Positions 53,497-63,533 of a DNA stretch of 64,000 nucleotides are shown one piece after another (position 1 is the stretch's first letter; every line of letters begins with the position of its first letter). A program made the position numbers and the translations under genes. The notes under the pieces were generated by a model. The model ran no database searches and was not told where the DNA came from. It saw only the letters and a list, made by a program, of their open reading frames with translations. Source of the stretch: DATDPM01 sp963841995 (GTDB lineage: Bacteria; Pseudomonadota; Alphaproteobacteria; DATDPM01); contig CAWJEX010000002.1 of assembly GCA_963841995.1 (NCBI GenBank), forward strand, positions 231,814 through 295,813, in the 5' to 3' direction.

Positions 53497-54135
53497 TCAA
53501 CGCGGCGGCTCATTGCGCGCGCCGGCACCGCCCGCGCCAGCGGCGCGCTTGAACGCATCCCAGGCGGCTTGACTGGCGCGATCGAACGCCGACCGCGACT
53601 GTGCCAAGGCGCCGTTGAAGGCGCCCCAGGATTCGCTTCCCGCGCGGTTCAGTTTCTTCATCCGCTCTTCCGCCTCGTCGGCCTCGGCCTTCATCCGTTT
53701 CATGCTGGCGTCGATGTCGGCCCGGCGCTCTGCCAAAAACGACGACGCCGCACCGTGCAACTCGTCGACCGCTCGCCGCCAGGCCTTGAGCTGGGCTTCG
53801 GCGACGCCCCGGAAAATCGCCCGTTGCTGCTCGACCTGCTTGCCGAAAGTCCCGACATATTTTTCGACTTCCGCCTCGAAGCCGTTCCAGTTGGTTTCCA
53901 ACTGGCTCTTGGTTTGCGCCCAGGCCGCTTCAACCTCCTCGGTCTGCTTCTTGACGATTTTCTGGAATTCATCGCGCTTCTTCTTCAGGTCAAGGATGAG
54001 TTGATCGGATTTGACGCGGGATTCGGCCTTGACCTGGCTGGCCTTGCTTTCCAGCGATGCCAATGTCGCATCCATCTCGTCCAGCCGCTCCTTGGCCCAA
54101 CTCACGTAGAAATGCATGCTGCTCTGGTCGGGCAT
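53497..54135 (-). CDS. Long coiled-coil protein
   Basis: A 212-aa almost entirely helical protein: FYVSWAKERLDEMDATLASL, then KKKRDEFQKIVKKQTEEVEA and AFDRASQAAWDAFKRAAG. No membrane segment. It is the first gene of the leftward run, followed by the DUF883, holin-like, HdeD, rhomboid and AI-2E genes. Similar coiled-coil proteins precede DUF883 genes elsewhere, in my recollection. ATG 54135 is followed by an acidic start; GGAGAG lies upstream. Confidence 0.7.
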   Translation of the reverse strand: MPDQSSMHFYVSWAKERLDEMDATLASLESKASQVKAESRVKSDQLILDLKKKRDEFQKIVKKQTEEVEAAWAQTKSQLETNWNGFEAEVEKYVGTFGKQVEQQRAIFRGVAEAQLKAWRRAVDELHGAASSFLAERRADIDASMKRMKAEADEAEERMKKLNRAGSESWGAFNGALAQSRSAFDRASQAAWDAFKRAAGAGGAGARNEPPR

Positions 54136-54463
54136 GTTTCACTCTCCTCGTCTCGTATCGTATCGGGAACATGGATACTCCTCAATTGTGACCACTAAGG
54201 CATTGACATGGATCAAAGTCCGAATTCGGGTGCCTAGCAGACGGCGATCTGCCTAATTTCCGGCGCGCACGACGCACCGCGCGCCCACCATACGCGCGCG
54301 AAAATTTCGCGTGCACGCAAGATTTGGCTTCCAAAATACAAAAAACAGTATGAAATTATTTTGGCGATTATTTGTGGACAGCAAGTAAGGGATAATCGCC
54401 ATTATGTTTTATTACTATAGAGTGGCGGCTATGATCAAACAATGTCGCTGGTACTGGACATGA
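54136..54463. other. Intergenic AT-rich stretch
   Basis: Contains the promoter region of the leftward operon, and from about 54290 a part clearly richer in A and T, with AAAATACAAAAAACAG-like runs. At its right side begins a remnant of a PAS-protein gene (54442). Confidence 0.5.
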
Positions 54464-54504
54464 TTAGCCCGACCATCTCGATCTCCGATCCAAGCCTACT
54501 CGCT
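54442..54504 (+). pseudogene. Remnant of a PAS-protein gene start
   Basis: ATG 54442 begins MSLVLDMISPTISISDPSLL, which matches the start MSLPLEMISPTASISDPRLQ of the PAS protein at 62885. DNA similarity follows the protein. After about 20 codons the match ends and the frame soon stops. It overlaps the 3' end of tetR on the opposite strand, so a rearrangement probably joined the two. Confidence 0.7.
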
Positions 54505-55180
54505 CCGCTTTTTCATCATACGAGAGCGTTTGGACCGCGACGTATCTGATTGCAAGCGTCGGTAACGCTGCAAGAACATGCGGATCGTCTCTTCGACCAC
54601 TTCCTCGACTGGAATGGGCAGGCTTTCGCGACCCATCATCCAGGGCCATAGCGACAACTCGTTGAGCATACCCATGAACTGGTGAGCCGCCAGCGTCGGA
54701 TTGGAGCAGTCCAAGATGCCGATCGCGGTGAGGTGAGCGAGGTAGCGCGTCAAGCGCTCGGTTTGCGGATCCATGACAGCCGCGAACTCCTCGGCAATCC
54801 ATGGGAACTGGCGAGAGTTCGGCCACCACCATGCGCAGGAAGCCGAGATACTCCGGGTGCCGGTGCAGATCGAGAATCATCCGTGCGATGAGACGCAGCA
54901 CATCCTCAACCTCGCCCTGGGTTTCGATGCCGGGCGGAAACGTGTCCTCGAGCTGACGCGACACATTAAGGAGCATCTCGCGGAAGATCTCTTCTTTATT
55001 TGCGAACTGATTGTAGAGCGTTCGCCGCGCCACGCCGGCGGCCTCGGCCAGTTCGTCCATGCTCACCGCGCCGAAACCGCGTTCGAGGAACAGCCGCTCA
55101 GCGGCGGCAACGATCGCCTCGCGCGATCCGCCGCCCCGCAGATTCGAGAGAGGCTCGGCAAAATTTTTTCGTGGTCGCAT
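54496..55180 (-). pseudogene. TetR-family regulator of the RND pump, frameshifted
   Basis: About 227 aa over two frames. The DNA-binding domain is complete: REAIVAAAERLFLERGFGAV and VARRTLYNQFANKEEIF. The frame changes at about 54810 (one extra base; AELS should continue as QFPWIAEEFAAVMDPQTERL) and the ligand-binding part runs on to 54496. ATG 55180 is chosen for AGGAG upstream. It is divergent from the RND pump operon and should repress it through the inverted repeat at 55191. A broken repressor would leave the pump constitutively expressed. Confidence 0.88.
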
Positions 55181-55190
55181 CGATTCTCCT

Positions 55191-55220
55191 ATTGCACTCA
55201 TCAGTGCAATTCTCTATACT
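55191..55220 (+). promoter_or_regulatory. RND pump promoter with TetR operator
   Basis: ATTGCACTCATCAGTGCAAT (55191-55210) is a perfect inverted repeat with 8-bp arms and a 4-bp centre. The sequence TTGCAC within it (55192-55197) and TATACT at 55215-55220 are 17 bases apart, a good sigma-70 promoter toward the pump genes. Repressor binding would cover the -35 box. Confidence 0.8.
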
Positions 55221-55331
55221 GCACCGTACAATGCAAGTCAAGGCCTGAGATGGTTGGGGAAAGGACACCACGCCATCGGCCCTGACCCTTCGAGGCAGAA
55301 CTCCTCGATCAGCCCTGTGAAAGGAAATGCC

Positions 55332-56405
55332 ATGTCCAAGTTTCTGATCGTAGCAGCCATCTTGATCGCGGCGACCGTGACGGGCTGCGAGAACCAGACA
55401 CCTCCCACCCCCGCGGCCCGGCCGGTCCGGACGGTCACCATCGAGCGCAGCACGGAAGGCGAGACCCTCTCGCTAACAGGCCAGGTTCGCGCCAAGGACG
55501 AGGTCAACCTCGCCTTTCGCCTGGACGGCCGCATCATCGAGCGGCTTGTCAATGTTGGCGACCTGGTCACGGCGGGCCAGGTCGTTGCCAAGCTCGATCC
55601 GCAGAATCAGCAGAATTCGCTGCGCTCGGCCCAAGCCGCTCTCGCGGCAGCGAACGCGCAGCTGACCCAGGCGCGCGCCACCTTCTCGCGCCAGCAGCAG
55701 CTTTTGAAGGATGGCTGGACGACGCGCGCCAACTTCGACGAAGCGGAACAGGCCCTCAAGACGGCCGAGGCGCAAGTCGATTCCGGTCAGGCACAGCTGC
55801 GCATTGCCCAGGATCAGCTTAGCTACACGGTCCTGCTCGCCGATGCGACAGGCGCGATTACGGCCGTCGGCGCCGAATCCGGCGAAGTGGTTCGTGCCGG
55901 GCAGATGGTGGTGCAACTCGCGCATCAGGGCAGACGCGACGCCGTTTTCGACGTATCCGAGCAGATCATGCGCACGGGCCCGCGCGACCCGCTGGTAGAG
56001 ATCGCGCTCGTCGACGATCCGCGGGTGACCGCCACCGGCCGCGTGCGCGAGATTGCGCCCCAGGCGGACTCCGCGACCCGAACCTTTCGCGTGAAGGTCG
56101 CGATCACCGATCCACCGGAGGCGATGCGGCTTGGATCCACCGTTATCGGCCGCATCAAATTGTCTGCGCCTTCCGGTGTCGAGGTTCCGGCGAGCGCGCT
56201 CACTGCGACAAACGGACACCCGGCCGTGTGGGTTGTCGATCGGCAGAGCGAGACTGTCTCTCTGCGCAACGTGAACGTCCTCCGCTATGACGCGGCCACG
56301 ATCGTGATCTCGCAGGGGCTGGAAGCAGGCGAGCGTGTCGTCACCGCTGGGGTGCAGACATTGCGTCCAGGGCAGAAAGTCCGGCTCTTAGGAGACCCGT
56401 CATGA
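55332..56405 (+). CDS. RND efflux periplasmic adaptor lipoprotein
   Basis: A 357-aa membrane-fusion protein. The lipoprotein signal is LIVAAILIAATVTGCEN (acylated Cys about 18). Then come the first half of the lipoyl domain (RLDGRIIERLVNVGDLVTAG), a coiled-coil hairpin (about 85-150), the second lipoyl half (DATGAITAVGAESGEVVRAG), and a beta-barrel with VPASALTATNGHPAVWVV. It links the inner-membrane pump to an outer-membrane channel; no channel gene is nearby. Stop and permease start overlap (ATGA). Confidence 0.93.
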   Translation: MSKFLIVAAILIAATVTGCENQTPPTPAARPVRTVTIERSTEGETLSLTGQVRAKDEVNLAFRLDGRIIERLVNVGDLVTAGQVVAKLDPQNQQNSLRSAQAALAAANAQLTQARATFSRQQQLLKDGWTTRANFDEAEQALKTAEAQVDSGQAQLRIAQDQLSYTVLLADATGAITAVGAESGEVVRAGQMVVQLAHQGRRDAVFDVSEQIMRTGPRDPLVEIALVDDPRVTATGRVREIAPQADSATRTFRVKVAITDPPEAMRLGSTVIGRIKLSAPSGVEVPASALTATNGHPAVWVVDRQSETVSLRNVNVLRYDAATIVISQGLEAGERVVTAGVQTLRPGQKVRLLGDPS

Positions 56406-59400
56406 AAGGCTTCAACCTCTCCGAATGGGCGATCCGGCACCGCTCCGTTGTCACCTATTTCATGCTCGTCATCGTCGTCGCGGGCGTCGCATCCTATTTC
56501 CGCCTCGGGCGAAGCGAGGATCCCGATTTCACGGTTAAAACCATGGTCGTGCAAATCGGATGGCCGGGCGCCACGCTCGCCGACACGCTCGAGCAGATCA
56601 CGGATCGCATCGAGCGCAAGCTCCAGGAGACGCCGGGTCTTGATTACCTGAAGAGCTACACGAGCGCGGGCCAAGCGACGATCTTCGTCAACCTCAAGGA
56701 TTCGACGCCGCCGGCTCAGGTGCCTGACATCTGGTATCAGGTGCGCAAGAAGGTGGGCGATATCCGCAACACTTTGCCGCAAGGAATTGTCGGACCCGGC
56801 TTCAACGACGAATTCGGGGATACTTACGGCATCGTCTACGCCTTCACGGCGGATGGATTCACGCATCGGGAGCTGAGGGACTATGTGGATGAAGTCCGCA
56901 AACAACTCCTCCAGTTACCCGATATCTCAAAGATCGACGTTCTCGGCGCCCAGGACGAACGCGTCTATCTCGAGTTCTCGACCGAGAAGATAGCGGGTCT
57001 CGGGATCGATCGCGCCGCGCTGATTGCCGCGCTGCAGGCCCAGAACGCCGTCATCCCGGCGGGCGTGGTGCAGACCGGAGACGAGAAGATCCTCGTCCGG
57101 GTTTCGGGCGCGTTCCAATCCGAACAAGACATGCTCGCCGTCAACTTCGCCGCGAACGGCCACATGATCCGCCTCGGCGATATCGCGCGCGTGACTCGTG
57201 GCCCCGCCGACCCCGCGCAGCCGATGTTCCGCGTCAACGGACGAGACGCGATCGGACTCGCCATCGCCATGCGCAAGGGCGGCGATGTTCTGACGCTCGG
57301 GCGCAATATCGCGCAAGCCATTTCGGAGATCAGGGCGAACCTGCCGGTCGGGATCGAGGCGACGCTCGTTGCCAATCAGCCCGTGACCGTGAAGCATGCG
57401 GTGGACGATTTCATGGAGGCCCTGTGGGAGGCCGTCGCGATCGTTCTGATCGTCAGCTTGGTCAGCCTCGGCTTGCGCGCCGGCGCGGTGGTCGCCCTCG
57501 CGATCCCACTCGTCCTCGCCGCGGTGTTCGTGGCCATGGAGTTTTTCGGGATCGACCTTCAGCGCATCTCCTTGGGCGCCCTCATTATTGCCCTCGGCTT
57601 ACTGGTCGATGACGCCATGATCACGGTCGAGACAATGGTCACGCGTCTCGAGCACGGCGATGATAAGGAACACGCCGCCACTTTCGCCTTTACGTCGACC
57701 GCATTTCCGATGCTGACCGGCACATTGGTCACCGTCGCGGGCTTCGTTCCGATCGGCTTCGCGCACAGCGCCGCGGGCGAATACACCTTCTCGATTTTCG
57801 CCGTCGTCGCCATCGCCCTGATCATATCTTGGGTCGTCGCGGTGGTGTTTGCGCCCTTGCTTGGCGTTTGGGTTCTGAAGAAGCCGAAGGCGGTACATTC
57901 GGAAGAACCCGGCCCGATCATGCACACATTCCGCCGCCTCCTTGTATTGGCGATGCGAGCACGGTGGCTCACGGTAATCGTCACGCTGGGCCTCTTCGGA
58001 GCTGCGCTCTACGGCACGCGCTTCGTTCCGCAGCAATTCTTTCCGTCATCGGACCGGCCCGAGCTGCTCGTGGACCTGCAGCTGCCCGAAAACGCATCGA
58101 TCTACGCAACCCGGGACATCTCCGCGCGGGTGGACGAGCTCCTGAAGGGTGATAACGACGTCGACCATTGGAGCACCTATGTCGGGCAGGGGGCCGTCCG
58201 ATTCTATCTGCCGCTCAACGTCCAGCTTCCGAACGACTTCTTCTCCCAGCTCGTGATCGTTACCAAGGGTCTCGCGCAGCGCGAGCGGGTGAAGGCGAAA
58301 TTGGAGCAGGCGCTCGCGACCGAGTTTCCGAGCGTCGTCGGGCGCGTTTACCCGCTCGAGCTCGGCCCGCCGGTCGGTTGGCCGCTGCAATATCGCGTCA
58401 GCGGACCGGAGCCGGATCAAGTGCGCGCGATCGCATTCAAGGTGGCGCAGATCGTCGGGTCGGCATCCGGCGCGCAGAATGTCAACTACAACTGGATGGA
58501 GCCCGCGCGCACGGTCCGGATACGGGTCGACCAGGACCAAGCCCGCCTCCTCGGACTCAGCTCGCAGGATCTGGCGCAGTCCCTGAACGCCGTCGTGTCC
58601 GGGATCACCGCCACCCAGATGCGCAGCGGCATCTATCTGGTCGATGTGCTGGTCCGGGCCTCCGACGAGCAGCGCATGTCGCTCACAACGATCCGGACGC
58701 TTCAGATACCGCTGCCGAACGGGCAGACCGTTCCCTTGAGTTAGATCGCTTCCGTCGAGTACGGCCAGGAATATCCGATTGTCTGGCGTCGGGACCGCCG
58801 GCCGACGGTGACGGTGCAGGCCGACGTCAGGCCCGGGATCCAGGCCGCGACGGTCGTGCAGGCGCTGGAGCCAAAGATCACGGCCCTCAATGCCAGCTTG
58901 CCGAGCGGGTACCACATCGCTGTCGGCGGAACTGTCGAGGAAAGCACTAAGGCGCAGGCCTCGGTCGCCGCGGTTCTCCCTTTGATGCTCGTCCTCACTC
59001 TGACGGTGCTGATGATCCAGCTCCAAAGCTTCAGCCGCCTGTTCCTGGTGCTCAGCGTCGCGCCTTTGGGTCTCCTCGGCGTGGTTGCGGCCCTCCTCCT
59101 CGCGGACAAGCCTCTCGGCTTCGTGGCGCTCCTTGGCGTTCTCGCCCTTACGGGCATGATCGCTCGCAACTCGGTGATCCTGATCGATCAGATCGAGAAG
59201 GAAAAAGCGCGGGGCCGGCACCCGTGGGATGCCGTTATCGAGGCTACTTCGCATCGGTTCCGCCCGATCCTGCTCACGGCTTCTGCCGCCATCCTTGGCA
59301 TGATCCCGATCGCGCCGACCATCTTCTGGGGGCCCATGGCTTACGCGATCATGGGCGGCCTCGCGGTCGCGACGCTCCTGACCCTTGTCTTCCTGCCGGC

Positions 59401-59512
59401 GCTCTATGTGACGTGGTTCCGGATCAGGAAACCTGATCCGCAGGCGCCCGCCGAAGATCCTCAGCTCATCGCGCCGGATTTGGCGCAGCCAAACTCCCTG
59501 GAGGCAGCATGA
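56402..59512 (+). pseudogene. RND efflux permease with in-frame amber codon
   Basis: A 1036-codon inner-membrane pump of the HAE1/AcrB superfamily, normal length. The first helix starts RHRSVVTYFMLVIVVAGVAS; the central part has GLLVDDAMITVETM (proton-relay region) and the C-terminal part GVLALTGMIARNSVILIDQI. A TAG at 58742-58744 replaces a codon expected to be Gln (sequence reads VPLS-stop-IASVEYGQ) in the second periplasmic region. The frame continues unbroken to 59512. A single C-to-T change explains it. Expected product is truncated at 780 aa and inactive, unless the codon is suppressed or is an error. Confidence 0.9.
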
Positions 59513-60036
59513 CCATCGATCCAGCCCTCCTGAGCCCGGTCTCGGTGCTGTTGGGCGCGCTTCTCGGAGGCGGTGCCTCTCTGATCGCCGCCATTTACAC
59601 GCACCGCAGCCAAGATCGACTTCAGCGCGTCGCCGCGGAGATCACGAAGCGGGAGACGGTCTATTCGGACTTCGTTATGTACGCGTCGAATTTGCTTCTG
59701 CGCGCCTACACCCGAGACGAGCTCGAACTGACCGGCGATGAGCAACGCCTGATCGGACTCATCAACCGAATGCGATTCTTTGCTCCAGCCAATGTCATCG
59801 CCACAGCGGAGGCCGTGCTCAGGGCCATCGTCGAGATTTCTCTGAAGCCAAGCGTGGGGCTACGACAACTCGCGACCGAGGCGCTGACCAAGAGCCTCGA
59901 TCCCGATCCGCTCCTGAAGTTCAGCCTGGTCTGCAGGGCAGACCTGGACAGCTTGCATCGAAGCACGGCGTGGGGCGAGCGCGTTCGGCCGATAAAGACA
60001 CTGGTCTCCACCGTCATTCAGCTGCCGTCGAACTAG
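59509..60036 (+). CDS. Small membrane-anchored protein
   Basis: A 175-aa protein, start overlapping the pump stop (ATGA). One N-terminal membrane helix (PVSVLLGALLGGGASLIAAI) is followed by a basic segment (YTHRSQDRLQRVAAEITKRE) and a helical cytoplasmic part with VYSDFVMYASNLLLRAYT. The family occurs widely as hypothetical protein with an N-terminal anchor and helical tail. Probably co-transcribed with the pump. Confidence 0.7.
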   Translation: MTIDPALLSPVSVLLGALLGGGASLIAAIYTHRSQDRLQRVAAEITKRETVYSDFVMYASNLLLRAYTRDELELTGDEQRLIGLINRMRFFAPANVIATAEAVLRAIVEISLKPSVGLRQLATEALTKSLDPDPLLKFSLVCRADLDSLHRSTAWGERVRPIKTLVSTVIQLPSN

Positions 60037-60058
60037 GAGACGGTGACCGGAGTTCATT

Positions 60059-61255
60059 ATGCGCAACGATGTCGATCTCGTGAATCGCCACCCGCTTAGG
60101 TCGAAGCATCAGCGGCCGAGCGGTCGACCGCCCTTCGAATGCATTGCCCTGCTGCTGCAAGGCGGCGGCGCACTCGGTTCCTATCAGGCTGGTGTCTACG
60201 AGGCTCTCGCCGAGGCATACCTCCATCCAGACTGGGTGGCCGGAATTTCGATCGGCGCGATCAATTCGGCGCTGATCGCCGGCAACGCACCAAACGAGCG
60301 GGTCGCGAAATTGCGCACGTTCTGGCAGGAGGTCACCGCCAACCCGCTACTCGACTGGGCGGTCGGCCTCCAAGCCTTGGCGCCGCGCGGGGACTTCGCG
60401 CGCACCCTGTTCAATCACATCAGCGCAGGGTCCGCCCTCGTGAACGGCGCGGCCAATTTTTTCCAACTGCGCCACCCTCCCGCGTGGCTGCACCCGAGCG
60501 GCGCGGTCGAGGCGACCAGTTTCTATGAGACCAAGCATCTCAAGAGCACGCTGGAGCGTCTTGTCGACTTCGACCGGATCAATGCCGGCGAGATGCGTTT
60601 CAGCGTCGGTGCCGTCAATGTGCGCAGCGGCAACTTCGTCTATTTCGATACGACCACGCACAGGATCCGTCCCGAGCACGTGATGGCGAGCGGCTCGCTT
60701 CCGCCCGGCTTCCCCGCCGTCGAGATCGAGGGCGAGTATTACTGGGACGGCGGCTTGATCTCGAACACGCCGCTGCAGTGGGTGGTCGAGTACGGACCAC
60801 GGCAGGACACGCTCGCCTTCCAGGTCGACGTATGGAGCGCGCGCGGCGAGCTTCCCGGAAACCTGGCCGAGGTCGCGACGCGCCAAAAGGAAGTCCAGTA
60901 TTCCAGTCGAACCCGCGCCAACACCGACAAGTTCAAGGAGATTCAGGTTCTGCGCTCCGCGCTCGCGCGTCTGCTGGAGCAGGCGCCGCCACATCTGCGT
61001 GACAGCGAGGACGGAAAGCTGCTGAGAACGGTCGCCGACCACAAGGTCTACAGCCTTGTGCATCTGATCTACCGCTCACAAGAATACGAGGGCCACTCAA
61101 AGGACTACGAGTTCTCCCGGCTGTCAATGGAGGAGCATTGGCGTGCCGGATACCACGACACCGTCCGCACCTTGCGCAATCCCGAAGTCCTCGAACGGCC
61201 CCGCAACCAGGAAGGCGTCTCTACCTTCGATCTCGCCTACGACGGGCGCGAATGA
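60059..61255 (+). CDS. Patatin-like phospholipase
   Basis: A 398-aa protein. The oxyanion hole is LLLQGGGALGSYQAGVYEAL, the nucleophile is the Ser of GISIGAIN (GxSxG) and the catalytic Asp is in WDGGLISNTPLQ. These form the Ser-Asp dyad of patatins, which hydrolyse acyl esters, including phospholipids. A C-terminal part of unknown role includes DUF3734-like VYSLVHLIYRSQEYEGHSKD. It is followed by acetoacetate decarboxylase and 3-hydroxybutyrate dehydrogenase, an arrangement I know from other Rhizobiales, with a likely link to polyhydroxybutyrate or lipid turnover. Confidence 0.93.
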   Translation: MRNDVDLVNRHPLRSKHQRPSGRPPFECIALLLQGGGALGSYQAGVYEALAEAYLHPDWVAGISIGAINSALIAGNAPNERVAKLRTFWQEVTANPLLDWAVGLQALAPRGDFARTLFNHISAGSALVNGAANFFQLRHPPAWLHPSGAVEATSFYETKHLKSTLERLVDFDRINAGEMRFSVGAVNVRSGNFVYFDTTTHRIRPEHVMASGSLPPGFPAVEIEGEYYWDGGLISNTPLQWVVEYGPRQDTLAFQVDVWSARGELPGNLAEVATRQKEVQYSSRTRANTDKFKEIQVLRSALARLLEQAPPHLRDSEDGKLLRTVADHKVYSLVHLIYRSQEYEGHSKDYEFSRLSMEEHWRAGYHDTVRTLRNPEVLERPRNQEGVSTFDLAYDGRE

Positions 61256-61288
61256 CGCCCAACCCCAACCGAATAATGGAGAGCCACG

Positions 61289-62059
61289 ATGAGAGAACAT
61301 GACGTCCGCGAGCGCGCCTTCGCAATGCCGCTGACGAGCCCGGCCTATCCGCCGGGCCCCTACCGCTTCATCAACCGCGAGTACCTCATCATCACCTATC
61401 GCACCGACCCGGAAAAGCTCCGCGCGCTCGTGCCGGAGCCGCTCCTGCCGGATGGCGATACCGTCAAATACGAGTTCATCCGCATGCCGGATTCGACCGG
61501 CTTCGGCGACTACACCGAGACAGGCCAGGTGATCCCGGTCACCTTCCGCGGCCGCAAGGGCGGCTATTCGCACTGCATGTTCCTCAACGACGAACCGCCG
61601 ATCGCCGGCGGTCGCGAGCTTTGGGGCTTCCCCAAGAAGCTCGCCGATCCCACGCTCCATGTCGAGATCGACACCCTCGTCGGCACGCTCGACTACGGCC
61701 CGGTGCGCGTTGCCACGGGGTCGATGGGCTATAAGCACAAGGCCCTGGATTTGGCGGCGGTCACGGCATCGCTCGTCGCGCCGAACTTCCTGCTTAAGAT
61801 CATTCCGCATGTGGACGGCACGCCGCGCATCTGCGAGCTCGTCGAGTACTACCTCGAGGATGTTGCGGTGAAAGGCGCCTGGACCGGGCCGGCGGCGCTC
61901 GATCTCCGCCCGCACGCGCTGGCGCCGGTAGCAGAACTTCCCGTCCTCGAGGTCCTGTCGGGCGTCCACATCATCGCCGACCTGACCCTGGGTCTCGGCA
62001 AGATCGTCTACGATTATCTGCCTGAACCCTACACACGGGAGAAGATCCATGCGTCTTGA
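61289..62059 (+). CDS. adc: Acetoacetate decarboxylase
   Basis: A 256-aa enzyme converting acetoacetate to acetone and CO2. The family core is clear: GRELWGFPKKLADPTL holds the Schiff-base lysine and its neighbour, and EFIRMPDSTGFGDYTE and VTFRGRKGGYSHCMFL precede it. Preceded by GGAGAG; overlaps the next gene by 11 bases. With the dehydrogenase downstream it handles ketone bodies derived from polyhydroxybutyrate. Confidence 0.93.
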   Translation: MREHDVRERAFAMPLTSPAYPPGPYRFINREYLIITYRTDPEKLRALVPEPLLPDGDTVKYEFIRMPDSTGFGDYTETGQVIPVTFRGRKGGYSHCMFLNDEPPIAGGRELWGFPKKLADPTLHVEIDTLVGTLDYGPVRVATGSMGYKHKALDLAAVTASLVAPNFLLKIIPHVDGTPRICELVEYYLEDVAVKGAWTGPAALDLRPHALAPVAELPVLEVLSGVHIIADLTLGLGKIVYDYLPEPYTREKIHAS

Positions 62060-62828
62060 CAACAAAGTCGCCATCGTCACGGGTGGGGCAAGCGGCATCG
62101 GCAAGGAGATTGCCGCGCTCTTCGCGCGCGAAGGTGCGCGCGTGACAATCGCCGATCTCAATCAAAGAGGCGCCGAGGCGGTCGCCGGCGAGCTCGGCGG
62201 CAAAGAGCACGCCATCGGGTTTGCCGTTGACGTCACCAACGAAGCCCAGGTCAATGCCTGTGTCGCCAAAACCGTCGCGGCATTTGGCCAAGTCGATATC
62301 CTTGTTTCGAACGCCGGCATCCAGATCGTAGCGCCGCTCGATCAATTCGAGCTCGACAAATGGAAACTGCTTCTGGCCATCCATTTGGATGGCGCTTTTC
62401 TTATGACGCGGGCCTGTTTGTGCGAGATGTATAAGCGCGGCCGCGGCGGGAGCATCATCTATATGGGCTCGGTGCATTCCAAGGAAGCATCGATGCTGAA
62501 GGGGCCCTACGTCACGGCCAAGCATGGCCTCGTCGGCCTCGCCAAGGTCGTCGCCAAGGAAGGCGCTAAGCACGGCGTGCGCGCCAACGTGGTTTGCCCG
62601 GGCTTCGTGCGGACGCCACTCGTCGACAAACAAATCCCCGAGCAGGCGAAGGAACTTGGCGTCTCCGAGCAAGATGTCGTCAAGAACATTATGCTAAAGG
62701 AGACGGTCGATGGCGAGTTCACCACGGTCGAGGATGTGGCGCAAACCGCACTTTTCTTGGCTGCCTTCCCTTCGAACGCGCTCACGGGGCAGTCGATTGT
62801 GGTCAGTCACGGCTGGTTCATGCAGTAG
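62049..62828 (+). CDS. bdhA: 3-hydroxybutyrate dehydrogenase (SDR family)
   Basis: A 259-aa short-chain dehydrogenase. The NAD-binding motif is VTGGASGIGKEIA, then NAGIQIVAPLD; the catalytic Ser is in MGSVHSKEAS and Tyr-x-x-x-Lys is in YVTAKHG. LVSNAGIQ and the C-terminal GQSIVVSHGWFMQ are typical of D-3-hydroxybutyrate dehydrogenases, which oxidise 3-hydroxybutyrate to acetoacetate. Co-translated with acetoacetate decarboxylase, so 3-hydroxybutyrate could be passed on to acetone in two steps. Confidence 0.92.
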   Translation: MRLDNKVAIVTGGASGIGKEIAALFAREGARVTIADLNQRGAEAVAGELGGKEHAIGFAVDVTNEAQVNACVAKTVAAFGQVDILVSNAGIQIVAPLDQFELDKWKLLLAIHLDGAFLMTRACLCEMYKRGRGGSIIYMGSVHSKEASMLKGPYVTAKHGLVGLAKVVAKEGAKHGVRANVVCPGFVRTPLVDKQIPEQAKELGVSEQDVVKNIMLKETVDGEFTTVEDVAQTALFLAAFPSNALTGQSIVVSHGWFMQ

Positions 62829-62884
62829 CCCATGGAGTGCCGGCGCCCCATTGTTGGCCGTTGCGGTGAACCTATGACCGGAGA

Positions 62885-63349
62885 ATGTCGTTGCCGCTGG
62901 AAATGATCAGCCCGACCGCATCGATCTCGGATCCGCGCTTGCAGAGGCTTTACGCCTATTGGCTCGGCAAGAAAGGCGAGCGCGCGGCGCCCAGTCGCGC
63001 CGACATTACGCCCGAAGACTTTCACGAGATCCTCGCCTGGGTTTACCTCGTGGAAGTCGTCGGTGAGCGCCTGTGAATCCGCCTTGCCGGCGAGGCCATC
63101 GCGGAGGAATACGGCGGGCGCCTCATGGGCATGTACCTCGATGAAATTGATCTCGGCTATGTGGTCGCGCAGGTGCTGGCCGAATACCACGAGTTGGCGC
63201 AGCGCGTTGCCCCCATCGCCAGCAAATGGACGTACACGAAAAAGAGCGGGCGCCACCTCAAATACGAGCGCGTCATCCTGCCGCTTTCAGCAGATGGCAG
63301 GACCGTCGATATGTTCCTGTGCGGGGCCGTGGGACGAGGTGTCGGCTGA
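62885..63349 (+). pseudogene. PAS-domain protein with in-frame stop
   Basis: A 154-codon frame: MSLPLEMISPTASISDPRLQ, LYAYWLGKKGERAAPSRADI, VYLVEVVGERL, then TGA at 63074-63076, then IRLAGEAIAEEYGGRLMGMY and LKYERVILPLSADGRTVDMF to 63349. This is the single-domain PAS_5 type common in Alphaproteobacteria, in which the stop position normally holds an aromatic or similar residue (RFRLAG). One nonsense change or error. A 20-codon remnant of a related gene lies at 54442. Confidence 0.8.
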
Positions 63350-63533
63350 CCGCCATCGCCTGGCCTCGGCAGCTCGCACTATTCGCGAGCTGCATGAAGA
63401 TGGCCGTCCCGCTGCCGAGCGGCATCGAGAGCCATCCCTTTTCACAATCACGCACGGCGCTTGCTGAGTCAGGCGCGATGGGAGCAGCTTGATAGGATAG
63501 TCTGTACAGCGTACCCCAGCGCGGAGTGTAGAT

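Noticed and set aside
58046..59254. 402-codon open frame on the minus strand
   Set aside because: Antisense to the RND permease, whose frame carries clear family signatures.
61124..62161. 345-codon open frame on the minus strand
   Set aside because: Antisense to acetoacetate decarboxylase and the start of the dehydrogenase, both well supported.
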